Shown here in pieces: positions 6,802-14,295 of a DNA stretch of 18,244 nucleotides (the first letter of the stretch is position 1; every line of letters begins with the position of its first letter). The position numbers and the translations under genes are program-made. A model generated the notes under the pieces. It worked only from the letters and a program-made list of their open reading frames with translations. It was not told where the DNA came from and made no database searches. Source of the stretch: Cytophagales bacterium (lineage in GTDB: Bacteria; Bacteroidota; Bacteroidia; Cytophagales; UBA9547); contig JANYCH010000037.1 of NCBI GenBank assembly GCA_025360395.1, positions 1-18,244 of the forward strand. Direction: 5' to 3'.

Positions 6802-7482
6802 GTGATAGAAATATATCCCACATTAACTTCTTCATTTTCTAAATGTCCGGCTTGTGGCTGCCAGCTATCCACTCCGGGAGCTTTAGATTTTTATGGCCAA
6901 TATCAATGGACCGACATACTATGTAGTTGCTGCGATGAAGAATATTACCATACTTACCCGGTACGGGATAAAAAGGACCCTGATGCTATTGCCTTTACAA
7001 AAGACGGCAAAAAAATCTCTTCGGTTGCTGAATCCGGAAAATGGACAGGAAAATATATGGCTGTAGCTCTTAAGAGCAAAAGAGATTATAAGGCTGACTG
7101 TAAAATTGAAATAAAGAAGCAAGCATCAAAAGTAGTTTTATATAACCTGATCTATAATTCAGAGAATTCGGTTACTGAAGCCATAAAACTTATAAACAAT
7201 GCTGAGATGGACAGCATAGTAATCGTCCAGGAAAAACACAGGGATTTAATAAAGCATAACATTTCTGAAATATGGACGGTAAAAGTAAAGAATGGTTCCG
7301 ATCTAAATTATATTCCTGAATTAAAATCCTTTATTTCGAAACAATTGAGTCGTTTTGAGAAGGTCTTCATTTTTAATTCTGAAAGGATCCCGGAAAAGGG
7401 GCCTATCAGTTGGTGGAATAAAATTCTTTTGATAATTAAATCCATTGATAATGCGTCCATTAGATTAGGCAAGAGGGCCTAA
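6802..7482 (+). CDS. Unrecognised zinc-ribbon protein
   Basis: I do not recognise this 226-residue protein. The N-terminus has two CxxC pairs, C15-x2-C18 and C41-x2-C44 (with extra C20 and C43), spaced like a zinc ribbon that binds one Zn ion. Residues 50-110 are polar (HTYPVRDKKDPDAIAF). The second half (about 112-200) alternates strands and helices (KVVLYNLIYN, SVTEAIKLINN, DSIVIVQEKHRDLI, KVFIFNSE), suggesting a small alpha/beta domain. It has no signal peptide or membrane helix, so it is probably cytosolic. The start is a GTG; no other start lies before the first cysteine pair. Its last 18 bases overlap the end of the BLUF gene on the other strand. Confidence 0.7.
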   Translation: MIEIYPTLTSSFSKCPACGCQLSTPGALDFYGQYQWTDILCSCCDEEYYHTYPVRDKKDPDAIAFTKDGKKISSVAESGKWTGKYMAVALKSKRDYKADCKIEIKKQASKVVLYNLIYNSENSVTEAIKLINNAEMDSIVIVQEKHRDLIKHNISEIWTVKVKNGSDLNYIPELKSFISKQLSRFEKVFIFNSERIPEKGPISWWNKILLIIKSIDNASIRLGKRA

Positions 7483-7485
7483 TCT
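7462..7485. terminator. Stem-loop shared by two overlapping convergent stop codons
   Basis: AGATTAGGC (7462-7470) pairs perfectly with GCCTAATCT (7477-7485) over a 6-base loop. The stop of the reverse BLUF gene (7465-7467) is in the left arm and the stop of the forward gene (7480-7482) in the right. No T run follows on either strand, so termination is only a candidate role. Confidence 0.45.
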
Positions 7486-7926
7486 GGCGTTATGCCATAA
7501 ACCTTGTCGCATAGGCTCCTGCTCCATCAGTTTTTTGACATGACCAAATAATAAAGCAGCTTGTTCTGGTTGTTGCCTGAGAAAAGAAAGGTCAGTCTTT
7601 CCCTTTGCGCCTATTTTATTAAAATCATCTATTCCTACAACTTCATACACCATTGGAGACATTGGAAATAACCTACGTTCAATGATCTTATTTTCAATAA
7701 GGCAAACATCATAATTCCTTTTATCAGCTTTGATCAATGAAAATATTTTGTTCAGACTAGCTTGTTCTCCTTCAATTAGTTGAGTAAACTGTTGCTGGTT
7801 TACAAGCAGACATCCGGAAATATCATTTTTCAGGTTGAATTTTTTACATTCTTTCAGAATCCCTTCTATAAAAGGAGCAGTGATTTCAGATGTTGCGTAG
7901 CTATGGTATATTAAATGATGAAGCAT
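7465..7926 (-). CDS. Stand-alone BLUF-domain blue-light sensor
   Basis: A 153-residue flavin-binding BLUF protein; it would sense blue light through FAD in the cytosol. The domain fills about residues 1-97: LIYHSYAT at the start with Y7, N31 (KKFNLKNDISGCLL), Q49 (QFTQLIEGE) and M92 (FPMSPM). The spacings Y7-N31-Q49-M92 equal those of Y21-N45-Q63-M106 in AppA as I recall it. The residue at the AppA Trp104 position is S90. The remaining 55 residues form a short helical tail (FLRQQPEQAALLFGHVKKLM) with no output domain, so signalling must go through a partner. It lies 40 bases downstream of the cupin gene on the same strand, perhaps one transcript. Confidence 0.92.
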   Translation of the reverse strand: MLHHLIYHSYATSEITAPFIEGILKECKKFNLKNDISGCLLVNQQQFTQLIEGEQASLNKIFSLIKADKRNYDVCLIENKIIERRLFPMSPMVYEVVGIDDFNKIGAKGKTDLSFLRQQPEQAALLFGHVKKLMEQEPMRQGLWHNARLGPLA

Positions 7927-7966
7927 ACAAATGAATTTATACTATTGTAAAGCAAATTGTGTGCCA

Positions 7967-8311
7967 TTATACTTCAATAATCAGCCTATCTCCATGTGAT
8001 TTGGGTTCTGAAATTACCAGAAACTCTAAATCTACATCGCTAAGATTTTGAATAGAATGAATAGAATTTTGGGGGACATGAATGGACTCATTAGCATTCA
8101 ATACAAAAACATTTTGGCCTAACTTAAAAGTTGCAGTGCCTAATAAAATAAAAAACAATTGTTGTGAATATAAATGAAGATGAGAACGCTCGAAAGATCC
8201 AGGAGGCATTTTTTCATGAATGACACTAAGACTTTCAGTTTTCAAAAGATGCCATCCATCGCAATTGTTTCCCCATTTATAATGTTCAGAGTTGGTCTTT
8301 GACTTTACCAT
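7967..8311 (-). CDS. Small cupin-domain protein
   Basis: A 114-residue single-domain cupin of the mannose-6-phosphate-isomerase-like type. The first motif is seen as PPGSFERSHLHLYSQQLFF (start at 36) with metal-ligand candidates H44 and H46, and the second as HVPQNSIHSIQN (78-89) with H85 and N89. The usual Glu ligand of motif 1 appears to be Gln (Q50 or Q51). The C-terminus ends SEPKSHGDR, a common ending in this subgroup. The substrate is unknown; related proteins bind small sugars or acids. It is cytosolic with no signal peptide. It runs towards the BLUF gene and away from the ABC-F gene. Confidence 0.85.
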   Translation of the reverse strand: MVKSKTNSEHYKWGNNCDGWHLLKTESLSVIHEKMPPGSFERSHLHLYSQQLFFILLGTATFKLGQNVFVLNANESIHVPQNSIHSIQNLSDVDLEFLVISEPKSHGDRLIIEV

Positions 8312-8361
8312 ATTAATTCAGATTAATTTCACTAAGATTTTATAAATCAGGCCCTACCTGC

Positions 8362-8385
8362 GCAATTAGCATATTTTATAATTGC
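8362..8385. repeat. Inverted repeat between the divergent cupin and ABC-F genes
   Basis: GCAATTA (8362-8368) pairs with TAATTGC (8379-8385) across 10 bases in the 140-base intergenic region. The spacing of about 1.7 helical turns between arm centres would suit a dimeric regulator, but the arms are AT-rich and short. The rest of this gap shows only the ABC-F promoter. Confidence 0.25.
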
Positions 8386-8435
8386 AGTAAATATATTTCA
8401 ATTATTTAGTTTTAGGCAAAATGCCCCTACTCGCT

Positions 8436-8443
8436 TACCTTTG
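8436..8443 (+). promoter_or_regulatory. -7 box of the ABC-F gene, very close to its ATG
   Basis: TACCTTTG is an exact TAnnTTTG match followed by C, as is common. The ATG at 8452 is only 8 bases further on, so the transcript would have almost no leader. A TTTAG about 21 bases upstream is the best -33 candidate. Confidence 0.6.
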
Positions 8444-8451
8444 CGGCAATT

Positions 8452-10335
8452 ATGAATTACTTATCAGCAGAAAACATCTCAAAAAGCTATAATGAAAAAT
8501 GGCTTTTTCGCAATATATCTTTTGGAATCGGTGAAGGTGAAAGAATTGCTTTAGTAGGCAAAAATGGTTGTGGAAAAACAACTATGATGAGTGTTTTAGC
8601 AGGCCTTATTGAACCAGATGGCGGCGCAGTAAGTTCTAAAAAGGGCATCAGCATTGGTTTTCTTGGACAAAATCCTGTCTTTGAAGAAGATAAAACCGTT
8701 TATGAAAATATTTTTTCAGTAGACAATCCTTTGATGGCTACCGTAAAAGCATACGAACATTGTCTGGCTCATCCGGAAGACAATGATGCATTTAACGATA
8801 AACTTCAGGATTTAATGATCCGGATGGATGAATTAAAAGCCTGGGATTATGAAGTAAAAATCAAGCAGATAATTGGTAAACTTGGAATAGGCCCAATGCA
8901 GGAAAGGATTGTAAGCAATCTCTCGGGCGGACAGCGAAAACGTGTCGCAATGGCCAGGGTCCTTATTGCTGAACCTGATTTACTGATAATGGATGAGCCA
9001 ACCAACCACCTTGACTTAGAAACAATTGAGTGGCTTGAAGGCATTATCCATGAAAGATTCCAAACGGTTTTGATTGTAACCCACGACAGGTATTTCCTTG
9101 ATAACGTTGCAAACGAAGTAGTGGAACTGGATGGAGGTAACCTTTATCGTTATAAAGGGAATTATGCTTACTTTTTGGAGAAAAAGGCTGAAAGAGAACA
9201 TTCAAAAGATCAAGAGATAGACAAAGCTAAAAACCTGCTGAGGAAAGAACTTGAATGGATGCGCAGGCAGCCAAAAGCCAGGGGAACCAAAGCAAAATAC
9301 AGGATAGACGCTTTCTATGAAACACAGGAAATAGCAACACAAAAGCGATCTACAGAAAAACTTGAGCTTAACCTGCAAACTTCCAGACAAGGAGGCAAAG
9401 TACTTGAGGTAAAAAATATCAACAAAAGCTACGGAAACCAGACCATCATCAAAGACTTTGAATATGTCTTTAGAAAAGGTGACAGGATAGGTGTTGTAGG
9501 AAAAAATGGAGTTGGAAAATCTACCTTCCTGAATATGCTCCTTACAAAAATAAAACCGGATAGCGGGGAAATACATCCTGGCCAGACGACCATTTTTGGA
9601 TATTATTCACAGGAAGAATCCCCTTTACCTGATGATAAAAGGATTATTGAAGTGGTGAAAGACATTGCAGAACATGTAGTTACCGGAGATGGCACCACAA
9701 TTTCAGCTTCAAAATTGCTGGAACATTTCCTGTTCCCACCAGCCATGCAATACACTTATGTGAGCAAGTTGAGCGGTGGAGAAAAAAGGAGGTTACAGCT
9801 ATTAAAAGTCCTTATTAGAAACCCTAACTTTTTGGTTCTCGATGAACCTACAAATGATTTTGACATAGAATCTCTCAATATCCTTGAAGACTTTTTAATG
9901 AACTTCAACGGGTGTTTATTGCTTGTTTCACATGACAGGTATTTTATGGACCGATTGGTTGAACATATTTTTGTATTTGAAGGCGAAGGAAAGATAAAAG
10001 ACTTCCCTGGAAACTATACAGAATACCGTGAGTGGCTTGAAGAAGTTGAACTTGAGAAATTAAAAAAACCTTCGCCAAAACCTGTTGAAAAAATTGAAAC
10101 CAAGCCTGTGACTGTTCAACCAGATTCTAGGAAAAAACTTTCTTTTAAAGAAAAACAAGAGTACGAAGCTATTGAGAAAGAACTTCCTTTGCTTGAAAAA
10201 AAGAAATCAGAACTTACAGAAAAGCTGAATAACGGAGGTTCACATACAGAGCTGAGCGCCTGGGCCATGGAAATAGAAAAGCTTCATAACGAGATTGATG
10301 AGAAAACAATGCGTTGGATGGAATTGGGGGAGTAA
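8452..10335 (+). CDS. ABC-F ATPase, Uup-like
   Basis: A complete 627-residue ABC-F protein: two nucleotide-binding domains in one chain and no membrane segment. Domain 1 has Walker A GKNGCGKT (36-43), signature LSGGQ (157-161) and Walker B LLIMDEPTNHLD (177-188). Domain 2 has GKNGVGKS (350-357), LSGGEKRR (440-447) and LVLDEPTNDFD (461-471). The linker contains WMRRQPKARGTKAKYR (269-284), the pattern of Uup-type members, and the C-terminal 80 residues are charged and helical, fitting the Uup coiled-coil domain. ABC-F proteins act on ribosomes or nucleic acid rather than in transport; the exact role here is inferred. Start MNYLSAENISKSY is the family norm, so the short leader is not a start error. 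An antibiotic-resistance role is less likely given the Uup-like linker and C-terminus. Confidence 0.94.
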   Translation: MNYLSAENISKSYNEKWLFRNISFGIGEGERIALVGKNGCGKTTMMSVLAGLIEPDGGAVSSKKGISIGFLGQNPVFEEDKTVYENIFSVDNPLMATVKAYEHCLAHPEDNDAFNDKLQDLMIRMDELKAWDYEVKIKQIIGKLGIGPMQERIVSNLSGGQRKRVAMARVLIAEPDLLIMDEPTNHLDLETIEWLEGIIHERFQTVLIVTHDRYFLDNVANEVVELDGGNLYRYKGNYAYFLEKKAEREHSKDQEIDKAKNLLRKELEWMRRQPKARGTKAKYRIDAFYETQEIATQKRSTEKLELNLQTSRQGGKVLEVKNINKSYGNQTIIKDFEYVFRKGDRIGVVGKNGVGKSTFLNMLLTKIKPDSGEIHPGQTTIFGYYSQEESPLPDDKRIIEVVKDIAEHVVTGDGTTISASKLLEHFLFPPAMQYTYVSKLSGGEKRRLQLLKVLIRNPNFLVLDEPTNDFDIESLNILEDFLMNFNGCLLLVSHDRYFMDRLVEHIFVFEGEGKIKDFPGNYTEYREWLEEVELEKLKKPSPKPVEKIETKPVTVQPDSRKKLSFKEKQEYEAIEKELPLLEKKKSELTEKLNNGGSHTELSAWAMEIEKLHNEIDEKTMRWMELGE

Positions 10336-10346
10336 TTCAGTGGTGA

Positions 10347-10372
10347 GTTTTGAGTTGCGTGTTTTGAGTTGC
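10347..10372 (+). repeat. Two tandem copies of a 12-base unit
   Basis: GTTTTGAGTTGC occurs at 10347-10358 and again at 10361-10372, a 14-base period. It lies just after the ABC-F stop in the gap before the convergent ceramidase-like gene. It looks like the remnant of a short tandem array; function unknown. Confidence 0.6.
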
Positions 10373-10395
10373 CAGTACTCACTTTGCCTGTTTGC

Positions 10396-10423
10396 TATTA
10401 CTTTACCTATCAGCTAAGTAATA
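10396..10423. terminator. Stem-loop between ABC-F and ceramidase-like genes
   Basis: TATTACTT (10396-10403) pairs with AAGTAATA (10416-10423) over a 12-base loop; the stop of the reverse gene (10414-10416) is at the loop edge. The stem is AT-rich with no strong T run, so it is a weak terminator candidate. Confidence 0.3.
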
Positions 10424-11130
10424 ACCCCTTCTTCCTGCACAACAGGAATTTCCGGATGCAGCTGGTAAACATATGCAGCTAGAAAATGACAACCGGTTGC
10501 TCCTGCCAGATGCCATAAAAAATGGGTCCCCATACTAATTACTGGTGGGTCCCATGCATCTATCTGCCTGAAAAATAAGGATATAACAAAAGAAAACAAA
10601 CCTGCAAAAGCTAATCCCCAGAACTTAAATTTATACCTAATCAATATCAATAAGAGTGGAAGAAAGAAAAGTGTTCCTGAAAGAAAATAAGAGGCATTTA
10701 TGGAATTATGATGGCCAAGATTATTGAATAATAAATAACGCATTGCAAATGCAGGGGGCACAATTGCCAAAACGAGGTACCATTTCCTCAACACCTCATA
10801 CCAAAAGAAAATAGCAAGACTAAAGGTTGCTATAGCCATTGGCAAAAAATCAAGCACTATAAAAAATTTGTGTGCGCGAAAAGCATGAAATAAAGTACTT
10901 CCCAATCCTCCAAATAATATCAAAACTGAACAATAAAGCAGAAACCAATTTTCCTTTGGCTTTTTATATAATTTAAAAAACCAATAAAAAGCAGGGATTA
11001 AAAAAGCCAGGGAAGAAATAGCATTCCATGGTTCCACAATAAACTGGGAAAGATCAGTTTCTGTATATAAAGGCCCACCATCTGGCAATGTAGAATAGTA
11101 TTTAAGCCATTCAGGATTTTTCTTGTCCAT
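10414..11130 (-). CDS. Alkaline ceramidase-like membrane protein (CREST superfamily)
   Basis: A 238-residue protein with about seven hydrophobic helices. The CREST/alkaline-ceramidase residues are all present: E33, N36 and S39 in VEPWNAISS, S78 and H82 in GLGSTLFHAF, D94 in LDFLP, and H203 and H207 in GTHFLWHLAG. As I recall, human ACER3 uses S77, H81, D92, H217 and H221 around a Zn ion. These enzymes hydrolyse the amide bond of ceramides inside the membrane. Some Bacteroidota make sphingolipids, so lipid turnover is a reasonable role, but the true amide substrate is not shown. It follows the SirB1-type gene by 64 bases on the same strand and may be in the same transcript. Confidence 0.82.
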   Translation of the reverse strand: MDKKNPEWLKYYSTLPDGGPLYTETDLSQFIVEPWNAISSLAFLIPAFYWFFKLYKKPKENWFLLYCSVLILFGGLGSTLFHAFRAHKFFIVLDFLPMAIATFSLAIFFWYEVLRKWYLVLAIVPPAFAMRYLLFNNLGHHNSINASYFLSGTLFFLPLLLILIRYKFKFWGLAFAGLFSFVISLFFRQIDAWDPPVISMGTHFLWHLAGATGCHFLAAYVYQLHPEIPVVQEEGVIT

Positions 11131-11194
11131 CTTTTATTAAATCTTGGACAATCTAATAATAAACTTTACTTAATTGATTAAAATTTACCTAAAA

Positions 11195-12079
11195 TCAGGT
11201 TGCTTCACCGCTTTCATCTGAGAATGCATATAGTATTTCTTTTACTTCCCTTACTTTATGGTTGTCACCTAATTTCTCATAAGAAACAATCAAATTTCTC
11301 AATACCCTTTTTATAATGTCTATATGGCTGCATGGTTCATAAAATACAGGTGAATAGGAAAGGTTTAGGTGATGTATGTAGTTGTCAATGTCAGATTTAG
11401 AAAAGATCAAACCTTTGTTAAAAGCATTGATATAAAATTGGGTATCCTCTGTTTTATAGGTTAAAATAAACAGGTTAGGAAGGTTTACTCCAAAAACTGG
11501 CAGCTTCAATTTTTGGGCAACTAGCATGTAGATTACGCAAAGAGTAATTGGGTTTCCTTTTTTACCTTCCAAAACCACATTTAGCATTGAATTGCTTGGT
11601 GAGTGAAAATTTTTCGTATTAGCACTAAATTTCAACTTTTGAAAAATCACACTGTTTAATATTTTAACCTGATCAAAGGGATGCAAGTCGCCTTTGAGTT
11701 CCAACCAGGCTTCATAATAAATCTCTTCTATTCGCTGTCTTATTTTTTCAATTTCCAGATCTGGGTATTGGTAGGTTGCTACAATCCAAAGTCCTTCTAC
11801 TATATCAATACCGCCTTCTTTTACCCAGGCAAGTAGTTTTTTCCTCACCTGTTCGAATTGTACAGTATGCAGCAGGTCTTCAATACGTCTTTGAACATCT
11901 GGATTCATATTGTTTTCCCATTCAGATTCAAGAAAAGGAATGATATGAGAACCCAATGCCAGTATCTGGCCTTCTACATGGTGAAGTACCTCCTTATCAT
12001 CGTCACTTAATAACGACACCAGGGCTTTCAGATTATTTTCGTCTAAAGAATGTTCGGCCATTTGCCTATTTTTTTTCAT
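11195..12079 (-). CDS. SirB1/transglutaminase-like (core2) family protein
   Basis: A 294-residue cytosolic protein of the SirB1-type transglutaminase-like family. The N-terminal 90 residues are helical. A central core shows KILNSVIFQKLKFSANT, then SMLNVVLEGKKGNPITLCVIY and VFGVNLPNLFIL, followed by QFYINAFNKGLIFS; these follow the family pattern (GxPIxLxxxY, GVNLPxHF, FYIDPFxxG). Two family positions are changed here: the His of PGHF is Leu in PNLF, and the Asp of IDPF is Asn in INAF. The Cys in ITLCVIY could be the core nucleophile position, but I cannot confirm this. Function is unknown; E. coli SirB1 is a regulatory neighbour, not an established enzyme. The start at 12079 has AGGA about 7 bases upstream; a second Met at residue 7 is possible. 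Confidence 0.75.
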   Translation of the reverse strand: MKKNRQMAEHSLDENNLKALVSLLSDDDKEVLHHVEGQILALGSHIIPFLESEWENNMNPDVQRRIEDLLHTVQFEQVRKKLLAWVKEGGIDIVEGLWIVATYQYPDLEIEKIRQRIEEIYYEAWLELKGDLHPFDQVKILNSVIFQKLKFSANTKNFHSPSNSMLNVVLEGKKGNPITLCVIYMLVAQKLKLPVFGVNLPNLFILTYKTEDTQFYINAFNKGLIFSKSDIDNYIHHLNLSYSPVFYEPCSHIDIIKRVLRNLIVSYEKLGDNHKVREVKEILYAFSDESGEAT

Positions 12080-12145
12080 TTATTCCTACCAATCTCGTAT
12101 TTTTCGATTTAATATAGAACTGGTTTAATCCTTTATTTTACGGAA

Positions 12146-13027
12146 TTGTTAACTTTTAGATTTAAGAAGTTTCGACTTGCTTTTGCGACCTATTTTATTT
12201 GGTTAATGTCAGCTTATACAAACCCGTTAATAGCCCAATATATTTTACCAATAGGCGCAAGGGCAAATTCCATGGGAGGTAGTACAATAACTTTGCCAGA
12301 TGTATTTTCAGTATTCTCTAATCCGGCATCTTCAAGCTATCTTGAACAAAATTCGATAGGGATTTATTATGACCACCGATACAATCTTTCAGGATTGAGC
12401 AACATAGCTTTGGGAGGAAATTACAAAATCAAAGGCATATCTGTTCTCGGTGGTATAGCCAGGTCTGGTGACGAATTATTGAACCATAGCCGCCTTGAAT
12501 TGGCACTAGCATATAAAATAAGGAATGTTTCTCTTGGAGGCGGTGCAGGATACCATCAATTAATGGTTTCTGAAAACGGGGTAGCACAAAACGTAACTTT
12601 TCAATTTGGAGGTATTGCCGAGATAACTCCTAAACTGACGTATGGAGCGCATGTTTATAACTTTTTAAGATCTAAAGTTTCCAAAGAGAAATCTCTTTAC
12701 TATCCTGTTATTATGAGAATGGGCATTTCTTACAAACCGATAAAGCCTGTCTTTATTTCTGCTGAAATAGAAAAAGATAGCCGGTTCGATCCGAATTTTA
12801 AAGCAGGAATGGAATACCAGGCAATCGAGAAGCTTTATTTCAGAACTGGCTTTAACTCTAATCCTTCCAATGGATTTTTCGGAGTAGGGATAAAATTAAA
12901 AGACTGGAGATTTGATTATGGAATATCCGTTCATAACCGGTTAGGAATTACGCATTATGTTGGCCTTGTTTTTGGCTTACCAAATTCTACAACTAAAAAC
13001 AGCATCCAATCAGAGATTCCTCAATAA
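12146..13027 (+). CDS. PorV/PorQ-family outer-membrane barrel protein
   Basis: A 293-residue secreted protein. Residues 1-30 look like a signal peptide (FRFKKFRLAFATYFIWLMS, ending near LIAQ). Mature residues begin YILPIGARANSMGGSTITLPD, then DVFSVFSNPASSS, the opening typical of FadL-like PorV/PorQ-family proteins (abundant GARAxxMGGA and NPA motifs). The rest is alternating glycine-rich beta strands (LGGGAGYHQL, FFGVGIKLKDWRFDYGISV). PorV carries T9SS cargo at the outer membrane; whether this relative does so is unknown. The start is TTG; it is needed to include the signal peptide because the next ATG (12206) leaves too short a leader. It is followed after 77 bases by argG on the same strand, with no obvious functional link. 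Confidence 0.72.
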   Translation: MLTFRFKKFRLAFATYFIWLMSAYTNPLIAQYILPIGARANSMGGSTITLPDVFSVFSNPASSSYLEQNSIGIYYDHRYNLSGLSNIALGGNYKIKGISVLGGIARSGDELLNHSRLELALAYKIRNVSLGGGAGYHQLMVSENGVAQNVTFQFGGIAEITPKLTYGAHVYNFLRSKVSKEKSLYYPVIMRMGISYKPIKPVFISAEIEKDSRFDPNFKAGMEYQAIEKLYFRTGFNSNPSNGFFGVGIKLKDWRFDYGISVHNRLGITHYVGLVFGLPNSTTKNSIQSEIPQ

Positions 13028-13076
13028 CAAAGCAGAGATTTAACAGTTTATCTTATTCCAATTGCTTGTTTATTCT

Positions 13077-13100
13077 TAATCTTGCAACCTGATTTTGCAA
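13077..13100 (+). promoter_or_regulatory. Weak promoter and TTGCAA repeat before argG
   Basis: TAATCTTG (13077-13084) is one mismatch from TAnnTTTG and stands 20 bases before the argG ATG, the same spacing as at purB. Two TTGCAA hexamers (13082-13087, 13095-13100), each a palindrome, flank 7 bases and could be a regulator site. Both are suggestions only. Confidence 0.3.
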
Positions 13101-13104
13101 TACA

Positions 13105-14295
13105 ATGAAAAAGATAGTAGTCCTGGCATTTAGCGGAGGTTTAGATACAACCTATTGTGTAAAATATTTATCTGAAGACAGAGGATTTGAGGTCCATACT
13201 GTTCTTGTAGACACAGGTGGGTTCTCCAAAGCAGAGCTAGCTGATATTGAACGTAAAGCGTTTGAACTGGGTGTAACAAAACATACTTGTGTAAGCATGG
13301 TAGACAGATACTACCAGGATTGCATACGTTATATGATTTATGGCAATGTCCTGAAAAACAATACTTACCCCCTGTCTGTAAGTGCTGAAAGGATGTTTCA
13401 GGCATTGGCAGTGGCTGAATATGCCAAACAAACTGGTGCTGTCGCCGTAGCTCACGGAAGTACCGGTGCCGGAAATGATCAAGTCAGATTTGATATGGTT
13501 TTTCATATTCTTATTCCGGGAGTAGAAATAATTACACCAATAAGAGATAATAAACTTTCCAGGGAAGCAGAAATTGAATATCTGAAAGCGAAAGGTGTTG
13601 TAAGGGACTGGACCAAAGCTCAATATTCTATCAATAAAGGCATTTGGGGCACTTCTGTCGGTGGGAAAGAAACCTTGACTTCTGATCAATATTTGCCAGA
13701 ATCTGCATTTCCAAGCCAGCTTGAAAAACAAGAAGATGAAGAAATTGAATTACACTTTGACAAAGGTGAGCTAAAGGGTATCGGCCAACAAAAATTCTCA
13801 AATCCGGTAGATGCCATCCAACAGCTGAATGAATTGGCTAGAAAATACGCGATAGGAAGAGATATACATGTTGGGGATACCATCATCGGAATAAAAGGCA
13901 GGGTTGGTTTTGAAGCTGGCGCCCCAATGATTATCATCAAAGCCCATCATACTCTTGAAAAACATACACTTTCTAAGTGGCAGATGTACTGGAAAGAGAT
14001 GCTTGGAAACTGGTACGGTACGCTTTTACATGAAGGACAATACCTGGAACCTGTTATGCGGAACATTGAAACGTTCCTGGAAGATTCTCAGCAAAGTGTA
14101 ACAGGAACTGTTAAGGTCCATTTGGCTCCTTATCGTTTTTATGTAGTCGGAATTACCTCTGAGCATGACATGATGTCGAGCAAATTTGGAACTTATGGCG
14201 AAATGAATAACACCTGGAGTGGTGAAGATGTCAGAGGTTTCTCTAAAATACTGGCCAACCAGGCAATGTTTCACCAGCTGGTTAATAAGAAGTAA
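13105..14295 (+). CDS. argG: Argininosuccinate synthase
   Basis: A complete 396-residue argininosuccinate synthase, joining citrulline and aspartate with ATP in arginine synthesis, in the cytosol. The ATP-pyrophosphatase P-loop is AFSGGLDTT (8-16). Further family blocks are NNTYPLSVSAER (85-96), AHGSTGAGNDQVRF (116-129), the segment DWTKAQYSINKGIWGTSVGG, and GVEIITPIRDNKLSR. Length and start are normal. Other arginine genes are not next to it in this window, so it is not in a visible arg operon here. A stem-loop overlaps its stop. Confidence 0.97.
   Translation: MKKIVVLAFSGGLDTTYCVKYLSEDRGFEVHTVLVDTGGFSKAELADIERKAFELGVTKHTCVSMVDRYYQDCIRYMIYGNVLKNNTYPLSVSAERMFQALAVAEYAKQTGAVAVAHGSTGAGNDQVRFDMVFHILIPGVEIITPIRDNKLSREAEIEYLKAKGVVRDWTKAQYSINKGIWGTSVGGKETLTSDQYLPESAFPSQLEKQEDEEIELHFDKGELKGIGQQKFSNPVDAIQQLNELARKYAIGRDIHVGDTIIGIKGRVGFEAGAPMIIIKAHHTLEKHTLSKWQMYWKEMLGNWYGTLLHEGQYLEPVMRNIETFLEDSQQSVTGTVKVHLAPYRFYVVGITSEHDMMSSKFGTYGEMNNTWSGEDVRGFSKILANQAMFHQLVNKK

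Noticed and set aside
9202..9576. Reverse ORF of 124 codons opposite the ABC-F gene
   Set aside because: It covers the linker and second Walker A of ABC-F on the other strand; its Phe-rich content reflects antisense of Lys/Glu-rich coding.
13237..13731. Reverse ORF of 164 codons opposite argG
   Set aside because: It is antisense to an unambiguous argininosuccinate synthase and has no recognisable features.
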